From Prauserella_A oleivorans (GTDB lineage: Bacteria > Actinomycetota > Actinomycetes > Mycobacteriales > Pseudonocardiaceae): 64,000 nucleotides of DNA. Made by a program: the position numbers and the translations under genes. Under the pieces are notes generated by a model. The model made no database searches, was not told where the DNA came from, and saw only the letters and a program-made list of their open reading frames with translations. Every line of letters starts with the position of its first letter. The stretch's first letter is position 1. This document shows positions 36,582-44,909 of this stretch, one piece after another. The stretch covers positions 434,001 through 498,000 of the forward strand of contig NZ_JBHUNT010000001.1 of NCBI RefSeq assembly GCF_042685745.1. The letters run 5' to 3'.

Positions 36582-38264
36582 ATGACTCCGACATCCAAGC
36601 GCACCGAGACCCTGGAGCAGCGGCCGGTGAACCTCGACGGGTTCGTCGAGGAATGGCCCGAGGTGGGCATGGTCGCCATGGACAGCCCGTACGACCCGGC
36701 GCCGAGCGTGCGGGTCGAGGACGGCGTGATCGTCGAGATGGACGGCAAGCCGCGGGCCGAGTTCGATTTCCTCGACCAGTTCATCGCCGACCACGCGATC
36801 GACGTCGCCGCGGCCGAGCGGGCGATGGCGCTCGAACCGGTCGAGGTCGCGCGGATGCTGGTGGACCCGAGCGTGTCGCGTTCCGAGGTTCTCGAGGTGT
36901 CCCGCGGCCTCACCCCGGCCGCGCTGCTCGAGGTCGTCAAGACCATGAACGTGGTCGAGATGATGCAGGCCCTGCAGAAGATGCGGGCCCGCCGGACCCC
37001 GGCCAACCAGGCTCACTCCACCAGCGCGAGGGACAACCCGGTGCAGGTGGCGGCCGAAGCCGCCGAGGCGTCGTTGCGTGGCTTCCGCGAGCTGGAGACC
37101 ACGCTCGGCGTCGTCCGGTACGCGCCGCTGGTGGCGATCGCGCTGCAGGTCGGCGCGCTGGCCGGTACGCCGGGCGTGCTCACGCAGTGTGCGCTGGAGG
37201 AAGCCACGGAGCTGGAGCTGGGCATGCGCGGCATCACCGCGTACGCCGAGACGATCTCGGTCTACGGCACCGAGCCGGTGTTCTGCGACGGCGACGACAC
37301 CCCGTGGTCGAAGGCGTTCTTGGCCTCGGCCTACGCCTCGCGCGGCATCAAGATGCGGTTCACCTCCGGCACCGGCTCCGAGGTGCAGATGGGCAACGCC
37401 GAGAGCAAGTCCATGCTCTACCTGGAGATCCGCTGCATCCTGGTGACCAAGGGCGCGGGCGTGCAGGGCCTGCAGAACGGGTCCATCAGCTGCATCGGCG
37501 TGCCCGGGGCGGTGCCCGCGGGCATCCGGGCGGTGCTCGCGGAGAACCTCATCGCCAGCACCGTCGACCTGGAGTGCGCGTCGGGCAACGACCAGTCGTT
37601 CTCCCACTCCGACATGCGCCGGGTCGCGCGGCTGCTGCCGCAGCTGCTGCCCGGCACGGACTTCGTCTGCTCCGGCTACTCGGCGGTGCCCAACTACGAC
37701 AACATGTTCGCCGGGTCGAACCTGGACTGCACCGATTACGACGACTGGAACACCATCCAGCGCGACCTGCAGGTCGACGGCGCGCTCCGGCACGTCCCCG
37801 AGGCGGAGATCCTGGCCGCCCGCAGCCGGGCGGCACGTGCGCTGCAGGCCGTGTTCGCGCAGCTCGGACTGCCCGCGATCACCGACAAGGAGGTCGAGGC
37901 GGTCACGTACGCCCACGGCAGCCAGGAGCTGCCGTTGCGCGACGTGCTGGAGGACCTCAAGGCCGCCCAGTCGGTGATGGACCGGGGGATCACCGGGCTG
38001 GACATCGTGAAGGCGCTCGAGGCATCCGGCTTCAGCGACATGGCGCACACGCTGCTGGCCGTGCTGCGGCAGCGTGTCTCGGGCGATCTGCTGCACACCT
38101 CGGCGATCCTGACGCCCGAGCTGGAGACGCTGTCAGCGGTCAACGACGCCAACGACTACGCCGGCCCCGGTACCGGGTACCGGCCGTCGGGGGCGCGCTG
38201 GGAGGAAATGAAGCGGCTCCGGCACGTGGTGAGCGCGCGGAACCCGGAGCAGGAAGTCGGCTGA
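36582..38264 (+). CDS. pduC: B12-dependent diol/glycerol dehydratase large subunit
   Basis: The 560-residue TIM barrel is the catalytic subunit: RTPANQAHSTSARDNPVQVAAEAAEA near the substrate/potassium region, EPVFCDGDDTPWSKAFLASAYASRG, SCIGVPGAVPAGIRAV and CASGNDQSFSHSDMRR. The length equals Klebsiella DhaB1/PduC (554-555). It dehydrates 1,2-propanediol to propanal, or glycerol to 3-hydroxypropanal, with adenosylcobalamin. Substrate choice cannot be read, but the linked aldehyde dehydrogenase and propane pathway favour propanediol. Confidence 0.94.
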   Translation: MTPTSKRTETLEQRPVNLDGFVEEWPEVGMVAMDSPYDPAPSVRVEDGVIVEMDGKPRAEFDFLDQFIADHAIDVAAAERAMALEPVEVARMLVDPSVSRSEVLEVSRGLTPAALLEVVKTMNVVEMMQALQKMRARRTPANQAHSTSARDNPVQVAAEAAEASLRGFRELETTLGVVRYAPLVAIALQVGALAGTPGVLTQCALEEATELELGMRGITAYAETISVYGTEPVFCDGDDTPWSKAFLASAYASRGIKMRFTSGTGSEVQMGNAESKSMLYLEIRCILVTKGAGVQGLQNGSISCIGVPGAVPAGIRAVLAENLIASTVDLECASGNDQSFSHSDMRRVARLLPQLLPGTDFVCSGYSAVPNYDNMFAGSNLDCTDYDDWNTIQRDLQVDGALRHVPEAEILAARSRAARALQAVFAQLGLPAITDKEVEAVTYAHGSQELPLRDVLEDLKAAQSVMDRGITGLDIVKALEASGFSDMAHTLLAVLRQRVSGDLLHTSAILTPELETLSAVNDANDYAGPGTGYRPSGARWEEMKRLRHVVSARNPEQEVG

Positions 38265-38274
38265 GGAGAGCGAC

Positions 38275-38865
38275 ATGGCGGACACCAGCGTAGGAACCCG
38301 GCGCACGCTCGAACTGACCGAACGCGGCGAGGCGGGGCCGGGCACCCGGGCGGACGAAGTGGTCATCGGGATCTCGCCCGCGTTCGGGGACTTCTTCACC
38401 AAGACCATCGTCGAGATCCCGCACGCCGAGGTGCTGCGCGAGCTGCTGGCGGGCATCGAGGAGGAGGGCGTGCAGGCGCGCGTCGTGCGGTATCGCGGCG
38501 GCTCGGACCTGGCGGTCATCGCGCACGCGGCGGCGAAGCTCTCCGGGTCGGGCATCGGCGTCGGCGTGCTCTCCCGGGGCACGACGATGATCCACCAGAA
38601 GGACCTCGTGCGACTGTCCAATCTGGAGCTGTTCCCGCAGGCACCGCTGATGGACACCGAGACCTTCCGCAAGGTGGGCCGCAACGCCGCCCGGTACGCG
38701 AAGGGCGAGTCGCCGGAGCCGGTGCCCGCGCGCAACGACTACATGGCGCGCCCCCGGTGGCAGGCCAAGGCCGCGTTGCTGCACATCAAGGAGACCGAGT
38801 TCGTGGTGCCCGGCGCGGCGCCGGTCGAGCTCGACGTCCGGATCCGGCTGGCGGACGCCGGCTGA
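38275..38865 (+). CDS. pduD: Diol/glycerol dehydratase medium subunit
   Basis: The 196-residue beta subunit has DEVVIGISPAFGDFFTKTIVEIPHAEVLRELLAGIEEEG and GSDLAVIAHAAAKLSGSGIGVGVLSRGTTMIHQKDL, the B12-contact region. It lacks the amphipathic N-terminal helix that targets Salmonella PduD to microcompartments, and no shell genes are in the window, so the enzyme should be free in the cytoplasm. It ends 5 bp before the reactivase gene. Confidence 0.91.
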   Translation: MADTSVGTRRTLELTERGEAGPGTRADEVVIGISPAFGDFFTKTIVEIPHAEVLRELLAGIEEEGVQARVVRYRGGSDLAVIAHAAAKLSGSGIGVGVLSRGTTMIHQKDLVRLSNLELFPQAPLMDTETFRKVGRNAARYAKGESPEPVPARNDYMARPRWQAKAALLHIKETEFVVPGAAPVELDVRIRLADAG

Positions 38866-38870
38866 CGCCC

Positions 38871-40694
38871 GTGGCACTCGTCGTCGGCGTCGACATCGGC
38901 AACTCCACCACCGAGGCGTGCCTGGCCGAGCTCGGCCCGGACGGTCCGCGGTACCTGGGCGGTGCGCTGGCCGCCACCTCGGGGGTGAAGGGCACGACGG
39001 ACAACGTGCCGGGTGTGGTGAAGGTCGTGCAGGAGGCGCTGTCGCGGGCGGGCCGCCGGAAGGACGAGCTCACCGCGGTGCTGGTCAACGAGGCCACCCC
39101 GGTGATCAGCGGGCTCGCGATGGAGACGATCACCGAAACGATCATCACCGAGTCCACGATGATCGGACACAATCCGGACACCCCGGGCGGCGCCGGGCTC
39201 GGGGTGGGCACGACGGTCGCGTTCCACGACCTCGCCTCGTGCGCGACGGACGAGCCGGTGATCTGTGTCATCGGCGCCGGGGTCGATTTCGAGGACGCGG
39301 CCGCCGGGATCAACGCGGCCGCCGAGCGGGGCGTCGAGGTCACCGGGGCGATCGTGCACGCCGACGACGCGAACCTGATCGCGAACCGGCTGCACACCGT
39401 GATCCCGATCGTCGACGAGGTCACCCTGGTCGAGAAGGTGCCGCTCGGGATGCCCGCCGCGGTGGAGGTGGCCGAACCGGGGCGCACGATCCGCACGCTG
39501 TCGAACTCCTACGGCATCGCCACGTTGTTCGACCTCGACCCCGACCAGACGCGGATGATTTCGCACGTCGCGCGGGCGCTGGTCGGCAACCGGTCGGCGG
39601 TCGTCGTGCGCACCCCGCACGGCGACATCGAGGACCGGCGGATCCCGGCCGGGACACTCACGCTGATCGGCGAGCACGCGCGGTTGTCGGTCGGCATGGA
39701 CGCCGGTGCCGACGAGATCATGCGGACGGTGCGCCGGGTGCGTCCGCTCACCGACGCGACCGGTGAGGCCGGCACGCACGTCGGCGGGATGCTCGCGACG
39801 GTGCGCGACACGATGTCGGAGCTGGCCGCGACCTCGTCGGGTGAGGTGCAGATCCAGGACGTGCTGGCCGTGGACACCTTCGTGCCACAGCGCGTGACGG
39901 GCGCCCTGGCGGGTGAGTTCGCGCTCGAGAACGCGGTCGCGCTGGCGGCCATGGTGCGCACGAGCCGGGGCCCGATGGAGGCGCTGGCCGCGCAGCTGCG
40001 GACCGCGCTGGACGTCGACGTCCTGGTGGGCGGGGTCGAGGCGGACATGGCGGTGCTGGGCGCGCTCACCACGCCCGGCACCGACCGGCCGGTCGCGATC
40101 CTCGACCTGGGCGGCGGGTCGACCGACGCCGCGCTGGCCACCGAGGACGGCGTGGTGCGTTCGGTCCACCTCGCCGGTGCGGGTGATCTGGTGACCAAGC
40201 TGATCGACTCGGAACTGGGCCTGGAGAACCGCGACCTCGCCGAGGACATCAAGAAGTTCCCGCTGGCCAAGGCGGAGAGCTTCTTCCACGTGCGGATGGA
40301 GGACGGCACGGCGCGGTTCTTCACCGAGCCGCTGCCGCCGGAGACGTTCGCGCGGGTCGTGGTGCTCGGCGACGCGGGCATGCGGCCGGTGCCGACGCGG
40401 CACTCGCTGGACAAGATCCGTCAGGTGCGCCGATCGGCCAAGCACAAGGTGTTCGTCGTCAACGCATTGCGGGCACTCGAACAGGTGGCGCCCGGCGGGA
40501 ATCTGCGTCAGATCGGGTTCGTCGTGGTTCTCGGCGGGTCCGCGTTGGACTTCGAGATTCCCGAGCTGATCGCCGAGGCGGTCGCCGACGCGGGCATCGT
40601 GTGCGGCACCGGCAACGTGCGCGGCACGGAGGGCCCGCGCAACGCCGTCGCGACCGGGCTCGTGGCCGACCACGCGCGGAGGTCGGCTCGGTGA
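38871..40694 (+). CDS. ddrA: Diol dehydratase reactivase, large subunit
   Basis: The 607-residue Hsp70-like ATPase starts with GTG at 38871 (ALVVGVDIGNSTTEA). It has the phosphate loops DIGNSTTEACLAE and ILDLGGGSTDAALA and the adenosine region VVVLGGSALDFEIPE. It releases damaged cobalamin from the inactivated dehydratase using ATP. The length matches DdrA/PduG (about 610). Confidence 0.93.
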   Translation: MALVVGVDIGNSTTEACLAELGPDGPRYLGGALAATSGVKGTTDNVPGVVKVVQEALSRAGRRKDELTAVLVNEATPVISGLAMETITETIITESTMIGHNPDTPGGAGLGVGTTVAFHDLASCATDEPVICVIGAGVDFEDAAAGINAAAERGVEVTGAIVHADDANLIANRLHTVIPIVDEVTLVEKVPLGMPAAVEVAEPGRTIRTLSNSYGIATLFDLDPDQTRMISHVARALVGNRSAVVVRTPHGDIEDRRIPAGTLTLIGEHARLSVGMDAGADEIMRTVRRVRPLTDATGEAGTHVGGMLATVRDTMSELAATSSGEVQIQDVLAVDTFVPQRVTGALAGEFALENAVALAAMVRTSRGPMEALAAQLRTALDVDVLVGGVEADMAVLGALTTPGTDRPVAILDLGGGSTDAALATEDGVVRSVHLAGAGDLVTKLIDSELGLENRDLAEDIKKFPLAKAESFFHVRMEDGTARFFTEPLPPETFARVVVLGDAGMRPVPTRHSLDKIRQVRRSAKHKVFVVNALRALEQVAPGGNLRQIGFVVVLGGSALDFEIPELIAEAVADAGIVCGTGNVRGTEGPRNAVATGLVADHARRSAR

Positions 40695-41077
40695 GCATCG
40701 TCGACCGCCGGGCCGAGAACGCGCGACGCACGCCGCCGTGCGTCGTCGCCCGGTGCGCCGGTGACGATCGCCTGCGCGAGGTGCGGGCCGGACTGGAGGA
40801 GGAAGGCGTCCCGCTGCGGGTCGAGGCCGTGGCGAGCGGAGACGCCGTGGAACTCGCGTACGAGGCTGCCCTGGCGTCCTCGCTCGGCGTCGGGATCGGG
40901 ATCGACGCGGCAGGCGGGATCTGCGTGCACCACGCCAAACGCCCGCGCGAGTCACCGGTGCTCACCGCCGTCGCGGCCCAGGCCCGGCTGTGCGGGCACG
41001 ACGCCGCCCGGCTCGTCGTCGGGTTGCCGCTGAAAACACCATCCGAGGAAAGGGAGAACCCGTGGCCGGACAACTGA
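40691..41077 (+). CDS. ddrB: Diol dehydratase reactivase, small subunit
   Basis: The 128-residue protein begins with GTG at 40691 inside the ddrA stop. It has SSLGVGIGIDAAGGICVHHAKRP and LCGHDAARLVVGLPLK, related to the fold of the medium subunit, as known for DdrB/PduH. The last 16 bp overlap the HbpS-like gene. Confidence 0.89.
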   Translation: MSIVDRRAENARRTPPCVVARCAGDDRLREVRAGLEEEGVPLRVEAVASGDAVELAYEAALASSLGVGIGIDAAGGICVHHAKRPRESPVLTAVAAQARLCGHDAARLVVGLPLKTPSEERENPWPDN

Positions 41078-41475
41078 CGCTCGCCGACGCCCAGCGTGTG
41101 CTGAACGCCGCGCTGGACAAGGCCGTACAGATCGGGCAGCCGATGAACGTCGCCGTCGTCGACGACGGCGGGCACCTGGTGGCGTTCGCGCGGCAGGACG
41201 ACGCGATTCTGGCCAGCATCGACATCGCGATCGGCAAGGCGCGCACGGCGGTGCTCATGAAGATGCCGACGGCGCAGCTCGGCGAGGCGGCCGCACCCGG
41301 ATCACCGCTCTACGGCATCGAGGTGACCAACGGTGGTCTCGTGATCTTCGGCGGTGGCATTCCGCTGAAGAATTCCGACGACAGGGTGATCGGCGCGATC
41401 GGGGTGAGCGCGGGCACGGTGGAACAGGACACCGAGGTCGCCGAGGCCGGCGTGGCGGCGCTGGGCAAAGGCTGA
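41062..41475 (+). CDS. HbpS/GlcG-like heme-binding domain protein (DUF336)
   Basis: The 137-residue protein from GTG at 41062 (AGQLTLADAQRVLNAALDKA) contains PMNVAVVDDGGHLVAFARQDDA, SIDIAIGKARTAVLM and GGGIPLKNSDDRVIGAIGVSAGT, the whole GlcG/HbpS fold. The same fold is the C-terminal half of PduO; the adenosyltransferase half is absent here. HbpS proteins bind heme or cobalamin-like ligands, or sense oxidants. As last gene of the dehydratase operon it may handle or protect the corrinoid. Confidence 0.88.
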   Translation: MAGQLTLADAQRVLNAALDKAVQIGQPMNVAVVDDGGHLVAFARQDDAILASIDIAIGKARTAVLMKMPTAQLGEAAAPGSPLYGIEVTNGGLVIFGGGIPLKNSDDRVIGAIGVSAGTVEQDTEVAEAGVAALGKG

Positions 41476-41655
41476 ACGCTCGCTGGGAGCGGTCCGGGTC
41501 GAGATCCTCGCCCGCGCAGGCCGGCGTGAGTATGGTCTGCACCATGAAGTGACGACGGGCCTACACACCTGACCGCGGCATGCCGTTCGAATGGTCGACT
41601 CGGGCGCCGCGGTGTGTCCATTGTGTCCGTCGCACTTCCCGGAACGAGGGTTTGC

Positions 41656-42426
41656 ATGAACGACGATCAGTTCGTCACCCACGTCGCCGACCGGCTGGCC
41701 GGTCTGCCCGCGGTGCATGCCGTGGCGCTCGGCGGTTCGCGCGCGCGGGGCACGCACACACCCGACAGTGACTGGGACTTCGCCGTCTACTACCGGGGCT
41801 CCTTCCAGCCGTCCGACCTGCGCGCGCTCGGCTGGGAGGGCGAGGTCTTCGAACTCGGCGCCTGGGGCGGGATCTTCAACAGCGGGGCATGGCTCACGAT
41901 CGACGGCAGGCACGTCGACGTGCACTACCGGGATCTCGACGCCATCGAGCACGAGCTCGCGGAGGCCGGGCACGGCAGGTTCCGCTGGGAGCCGCTGGCG
42001 TTCCACCTCGCCGGGATCCCCAGCTATCTGCTGCTCGCCGAGCTCGCCGGCGCGCGGGTGCTGCACGGCTCGCTGCCCCGGCCCGCCGATCCCGACGCGC
42101 TGCGCACCGCCGCCGCGCAGCAGTGGCGACAGCAGGCCTCGCTGACTCTCCGCTACGCCCAGGACGCCTTCGTGCGCCGTGGGCAGGCCACCGAGCTCGC
42201 GGGCGCGCTGGCAACGGCCGCCATGCAGATGGCGCATGCCGTGCTGGCGCGGCGCGGAGAGTGGGTGACCAACGAGAAGCGGCTCCTCGCCCGAGCCGGT
42301 CTGCGCGACGTCGACGCCGTCATCGCCGGGCTGCGACCGGAGCCCGAGGCGCTGGAGCAGGCACTCGCGGAGGCGAGGACGCTCCTCGACGCAGCCGGCC
42401 AGCGGGGTCCGGCCGGTCGCAGCTGA
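41656..42426 (+). CDS. Nucleotidyltransferase-domain protein
   Basis: The 256-residue protein has the polymerase-beta-type motif LGGSRARGTHTPDSDWDFAVYY, with the GGS and two aspartates needed for nucleotidyl transfer, and a helical C-terminal domain (AHAVLARRGEWVTNEKRLLARAG). Similar proteins are annotated as DUF4037 or aminoglycoside-nucleotidyltransferase-like. The acceptor is unknown. It ends 8 bp before the convergent MerR gene. Confidence 0.82.
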   Translation: MNDDQFVTHVADRLAGLPAVHAVALGGSRARGTHTPDSDWDFAVYYRGSFQPSDLRALGWEGEVFELGAWGGIFNSGAWLTIDGRHVDVHYRDLDAIEHELAEAGHGRFRWEPLAFHLAGIPSYLLLAELAGARVLHGSLPRPADPDALRTAAAQQWRQQASLTLRYAQDAFVRRGQATELAGALATAAMQMAHAVLARRGEWVTNEKRLLARAGLRDVDAVIAGLRPEPEALEQALAEARTLLDAAGQRGPAGRS

Positions 42427-42433
42427 CCGGAAC

Positions 42434-43240
42434 CTACTGCCAGGTCGCGGTGTCGGGGTCGATGCCGTGGGCACGTGCGCTGGCGTCGATGCTTCGACGG
42501 AACCACGTGGCAAGGCCCGCGCGGATGCCGTCGTAGTGGGCGGCGTATCCCGGATCGTCCTCGAACATGCGGCCGAGACACACCTGCATCTGCCTGGTGA
42601 GAGGGAAGTACGACGACGTGAACACCTCGCGGTGCCGCTCGACGAGCTGATTCGCTTCCGGGCTACCGGGTGTGACACCGGCGTCCATGGCATCGGCGAG
42701 GGCTCGGTCGAGGTCGGCAACGGCGTCGGCGACGGCTTGCCACTCCTCCGGACCGCGAGCGGCGGATCGTTCGGCGTACTGCCGCCATTGGACCGTGTCT
42801 CCGTAACGCTGACGGGCTCGGGCAGGGTCGGCCGGGTTCCATTCGGGGCCGAAGATCGCGGCCTGCTGCTCGACGGTGAGCAGCAGGCCGCGCTCGTGGG
42901 CTTCGATCATCCGATCGAGTCCGGTGATGAGCTGCTGGAGGCGGTCGATCCGTTCGGCGACCTGCGCGCGCTGCGCACGCAATGCGACGACCACATCAGC
43001 GGCCGAGTCGTCCAGGATGGCCTGGATCCGGTCCAGGCCGAGACCGAGCTCCCGGTAGACGACGATGCGGTGCAGCCGTTCCAGATCACCAGCGGTGTAG
43101 AGCCGGTATCCGGCGGCCGTGCGCAGTGACGGTCGCGCCAGACCGACCTCGTCCCAGTGGTGCAGCGCGCGGACCGTCACGCCCAGACGTGTCGAGACCT
43201 GACCGACGGTCAGACCATCGACGTCAGCGGCATCAGGCAT
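42434..43240 (-). CDS. MerR-family (TipA-type) transcriptional regulator
   Basis: The 268-residue protein starts at the ATG at 43240 behind GGGGAG and overlaps the VOC gene by 8 bp. A MerR helix-turn-helix (LTVGQVSTRLGVTVRALHHWDEVGLARPS) and a coiled-coil dimer helix are followed by a TipAS-like antibiotic-binding domain (WNPADPARARQRYGDTVQW). TipAS proteins respond to small drug-like molecules. It controls its own operon through the site at 43780-43796. Confidence 0.88.
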   Translation of the reverse strand: MPDAADVDGLTVGQVSTRLGVTVRALHHWDEVGLARPSLRTAAGYRLYTAGDLERLHRIVVYRELGLGLDRIQAILDDSAADVVVALRAQRAQVAERIDRLQQLITGLDRMIEAHERGLLLTVEQQAAIFGPEWNPADPARARQRYGDTVQWRQYAERSAARGPEEWQAVADAVADLDRALADAMDAGVTPGSPEANQLVERHREVFTSSYFPLTRQMQVCLGRMFEDDPGYAAHYDGIRAGLATWFRRSIDASARAHGIDPDTATWQ

Positions 43241-43763
43241 GCTCCCCATTGTCGCCGAGGTCCGGTGCGGTGATCCCGACAGCGGCGAGGTCCCGCGCTT
43301 CCTTGCTCGCCGGATCCCACTCTTTCGCCGCCGTGAACACGATCCGCGCGTTCTCGGGGGTGACCACCTCCAGGTCCCGGGTGTTCCAAGGGGTGTCCCG
43401 CGGACCGTCGATCGAGTCCGGTCGCAGCGCACGGCACGCCTCGGCAAGGGCATCGATCTGGCTGAGCACGCACGCGAAGCTGACGCTCATCGCGGGTGCC
43501 TGCTCGGGAACGCGCTCGGCCGGGACGAGCAGCACGTCCTGGAACGCCCACCTGCGCAGGTGCACGACCCCGCCGGGGATGCTGAACAGCTCGATGAACC
43601 CCAGCCCACGAGTCCAGAAGTCCACCGACGCCGCCAGATCGCTCGTCGGGATCGTGACGAACGCGGGCATCCCATAGATGCCCCGGAACGGCTCGGGCGC
43701 AACCGCATCCGGGCCGGGCGCGGGCACCGGACTGATCTCGAACGCGTTGTAGTAGTCGCTCAT
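43233..43763 (-). CDS. VOC-family (glyoxalase/bleomycin resistance) protein
   Basis: The 176-residue protein starts MSDYYNAFE at 43763. PAFVTIPTSDLAASVDFWTRGLGFIELFSIPGG is the beta-alpha-beta module. Such proteins bind or modify small molecules and often give resistance. It is translated with the TipA-type regulator, so it is probably its effector against the same inducer. Confidence 0.82.
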   Translation of the reverse strand: MSDYYNAFEISPVPAPGPDAVAPEPFRGIYGMPAFVTIPTSDLAASVDFWTRGLGFIELFSIPGGVVHLRRWAFQDVLLVPAERVPEQAPAMSVSFACVLSQIDALAEACRALRPDSIDGPRDTPWNTRDLEVVTPENARIVFTAAKEWDPASKEARDLAAVGITAPDLGDNGEHA

Positions 43764-43779
43764 GCACCCCACCCTCCAG

Positions 43780-43801
43780 CCTCACGCAACGTGAGGGTCA
43801 A
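43780..43801 (-). promoter_or_regulatory. MerR-type promoter and operator of the VOC-merR operon
   Basis: CCTCACG, TTG, CGTGAGG (43796-43780 on the minus strand) is a perfect 7-bp inverted repeat starting right after a -35 TTGACC (43801-43796). The dyad falls in the -35/-10 spacer, as is usual for MerR-activated promoters. Confidence 0.78.
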
Positions 43802-43833
43802 GTCCGATTCTGGGCGAGTTACCAGCGCACCTG

Positions 43834-43854
43834 TCAGCGGCACTGACTGTCAGT
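43834..43854. promoter_or_regulatory. Putative MarR operator (marR side)
   Basis: The blocks GTCAGC, CACTGAC and TCAG, each separated by two bases, lie 13 bp before the marR start. The same blocks recur at 44361-44381; 17 of 21 bases are equal. Confidence 0.7.
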
Positions 43855-43867
43855 AGACTGAACGGCT

Positions 43868-44329
43868 GTGTCCGTCGACAGAGAGCCACGTCAGCTGCCG
43901 GCTCCGGCCTTCGAGGAGTACACGGGCTTCCTGCTGCATCGCCTGGGTATCGGAGCGCAGCGCGTCATCGAGGAAACCCTCCGCCCGCTGGACCTGCGCC
44001 CGAGAGAGTTCCGGGTCCTTGCCCTCCTCGGCGACACCCCGCGCTCGCAGCGCGAACTGGCCGAACTGAGCAGACTCGACCGGACGACGATGGTGGCCGT
44101 CGTGGACCGGCTCGAAGACCTCGAACTGGTCCGGCGCACGCGGAACGCCACCGACCGCCGGAAGTACCTGGTGGAGCGCACGGCCGCGGGCGCATCGCTC
44201 GTCGGGGACGCCATGGTGAAGCTGATCAAGGCCGAGCGGGAGTTCCTCTCGCCGCTCCCGGAAGACCGGCAGACCGAACTCAACGCCCTGCTGCGCGAGC
44301 TCTACGCGGTCCGCATCGTCGACTGCTGA
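43868..44329 (+). CDS. MarR-family transcriptional regulator
   Basis: The 153-residue protein from GTG at 43868 has the winged helix LGDTPRSQRELAELSRLDRTTMVAVVDRLEDLELVRRTRNATDRR. It usually represses its own gene and a neighbouring resistance or membrane gene. The identical operator blocks in front of it and in front of the membrane gene at 44407 support that. Confidence 0.88.
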   Translation: MSVDREPRQLPAPAFEEYTGFLLHRLGIGAQRVIEETLRPLDLRPREFRVLALLGDTPRSQRELAELSRLDRTTMVAVVDRLEDLELVRRTRNATDRRKYLVERTAAGASLVGDAMVKLIKAEREFLSPLPEDRQTELNALLRELYAVRIVDC

Positions 44330-44360
44330 CCTGCGCTCACGGCCTTGCCCTCCCGAATCC

Positions 44361-44381
44361 GTCAGCTACACTGACAATCAG
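44361..44381. promoter_or_regulatory. Putative MarR operator (membrane-gene side)
   Basis: GTCAGC, CACTGAC and TCAG with two-base gaps, 26 bp upstream of the next gene. See the copy at 43834. Confidence 0.7.
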
Positions 44382-44406
44382 CCTGCCTGATAGATCGGAG
44401 AAGGCC

Positions 44407-44817
44407 ATGACCGGACAGCTCCACGCGAACCGCGGCCTCACCGCCCTGACCCCCTCGCCGACCGCCGTGCCGCTCTGGGTGTCCCGGGGCGTCGCGGTCG
44501 CCGTGAGCGTGCCGACCTTCCTGGTCCTGCTGCTGGGCGGCGGGGTGCGCGCCGACAACCCGTTCCTGGTCCCGGACCTGGTGCTGTGCGCGGGACTGCT
44601 CGTGGGCGCGGTCGTGCCCGGCCGCGTCGCCGTGCCGCTGCTGCGGATCATGTTCGGGTTCGCGGCCGGCGTCATCACGACGGCGGTGTTCGACTACGTG
44701 GCGCGCGGTGAACTCCAGGACGGGATCGCCACCGTCGTCGCCGCGGTCGCGTGCGTGGTCATGACCGTCCTGCTGGCCGTGGACGGCGGCCGGTCGACCC
44801 GGCCGGACACCGCCTGA
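44407..44817 (+). CDS. Small membrane protein (136 aa), likely MarR-controlled
   Basis: The protein has a polar N-terminus, then about four hydrophobic segments (VAVAVSVPTFLVLLLGGGV, LVLCAGLLVGAVV, LLRIMFGFAAGVITTAVFDYV, IATVVAAVACVVMTVLLAV). No transporter family is recognised. The MarR-type operator just upstream links it to the regulator before it. Confidence 0.7.
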   Translation: MTGQLHANRGLTALTPSPTAVPLWVSRGVAVAVSVPTFLVLLLGGGVRADNPFLVPDLVLCAGLLVGAVVPGRVAVPLLRIMFGFAAGVITTAVFDYVARGELQDGIATVVAAVACVVMTVLLAVDGGRSTRPDTA

Positions 44818-44909
44818 CCCCACCCCGTTCGACCGTCCACAGTGTCCCCGAGGACGGTGGCCGGCGTTTCCTGGCTACACTGCCCACCACGTGAACTGGG
44901 GGAACGACC

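Noticed and set aside
41476..41655. Leader peptide before the nucleotidyltransferase gene
   Set aside because: A short ATGAAGTGA start is visible, but no meaningful peptide or hairpin follows.
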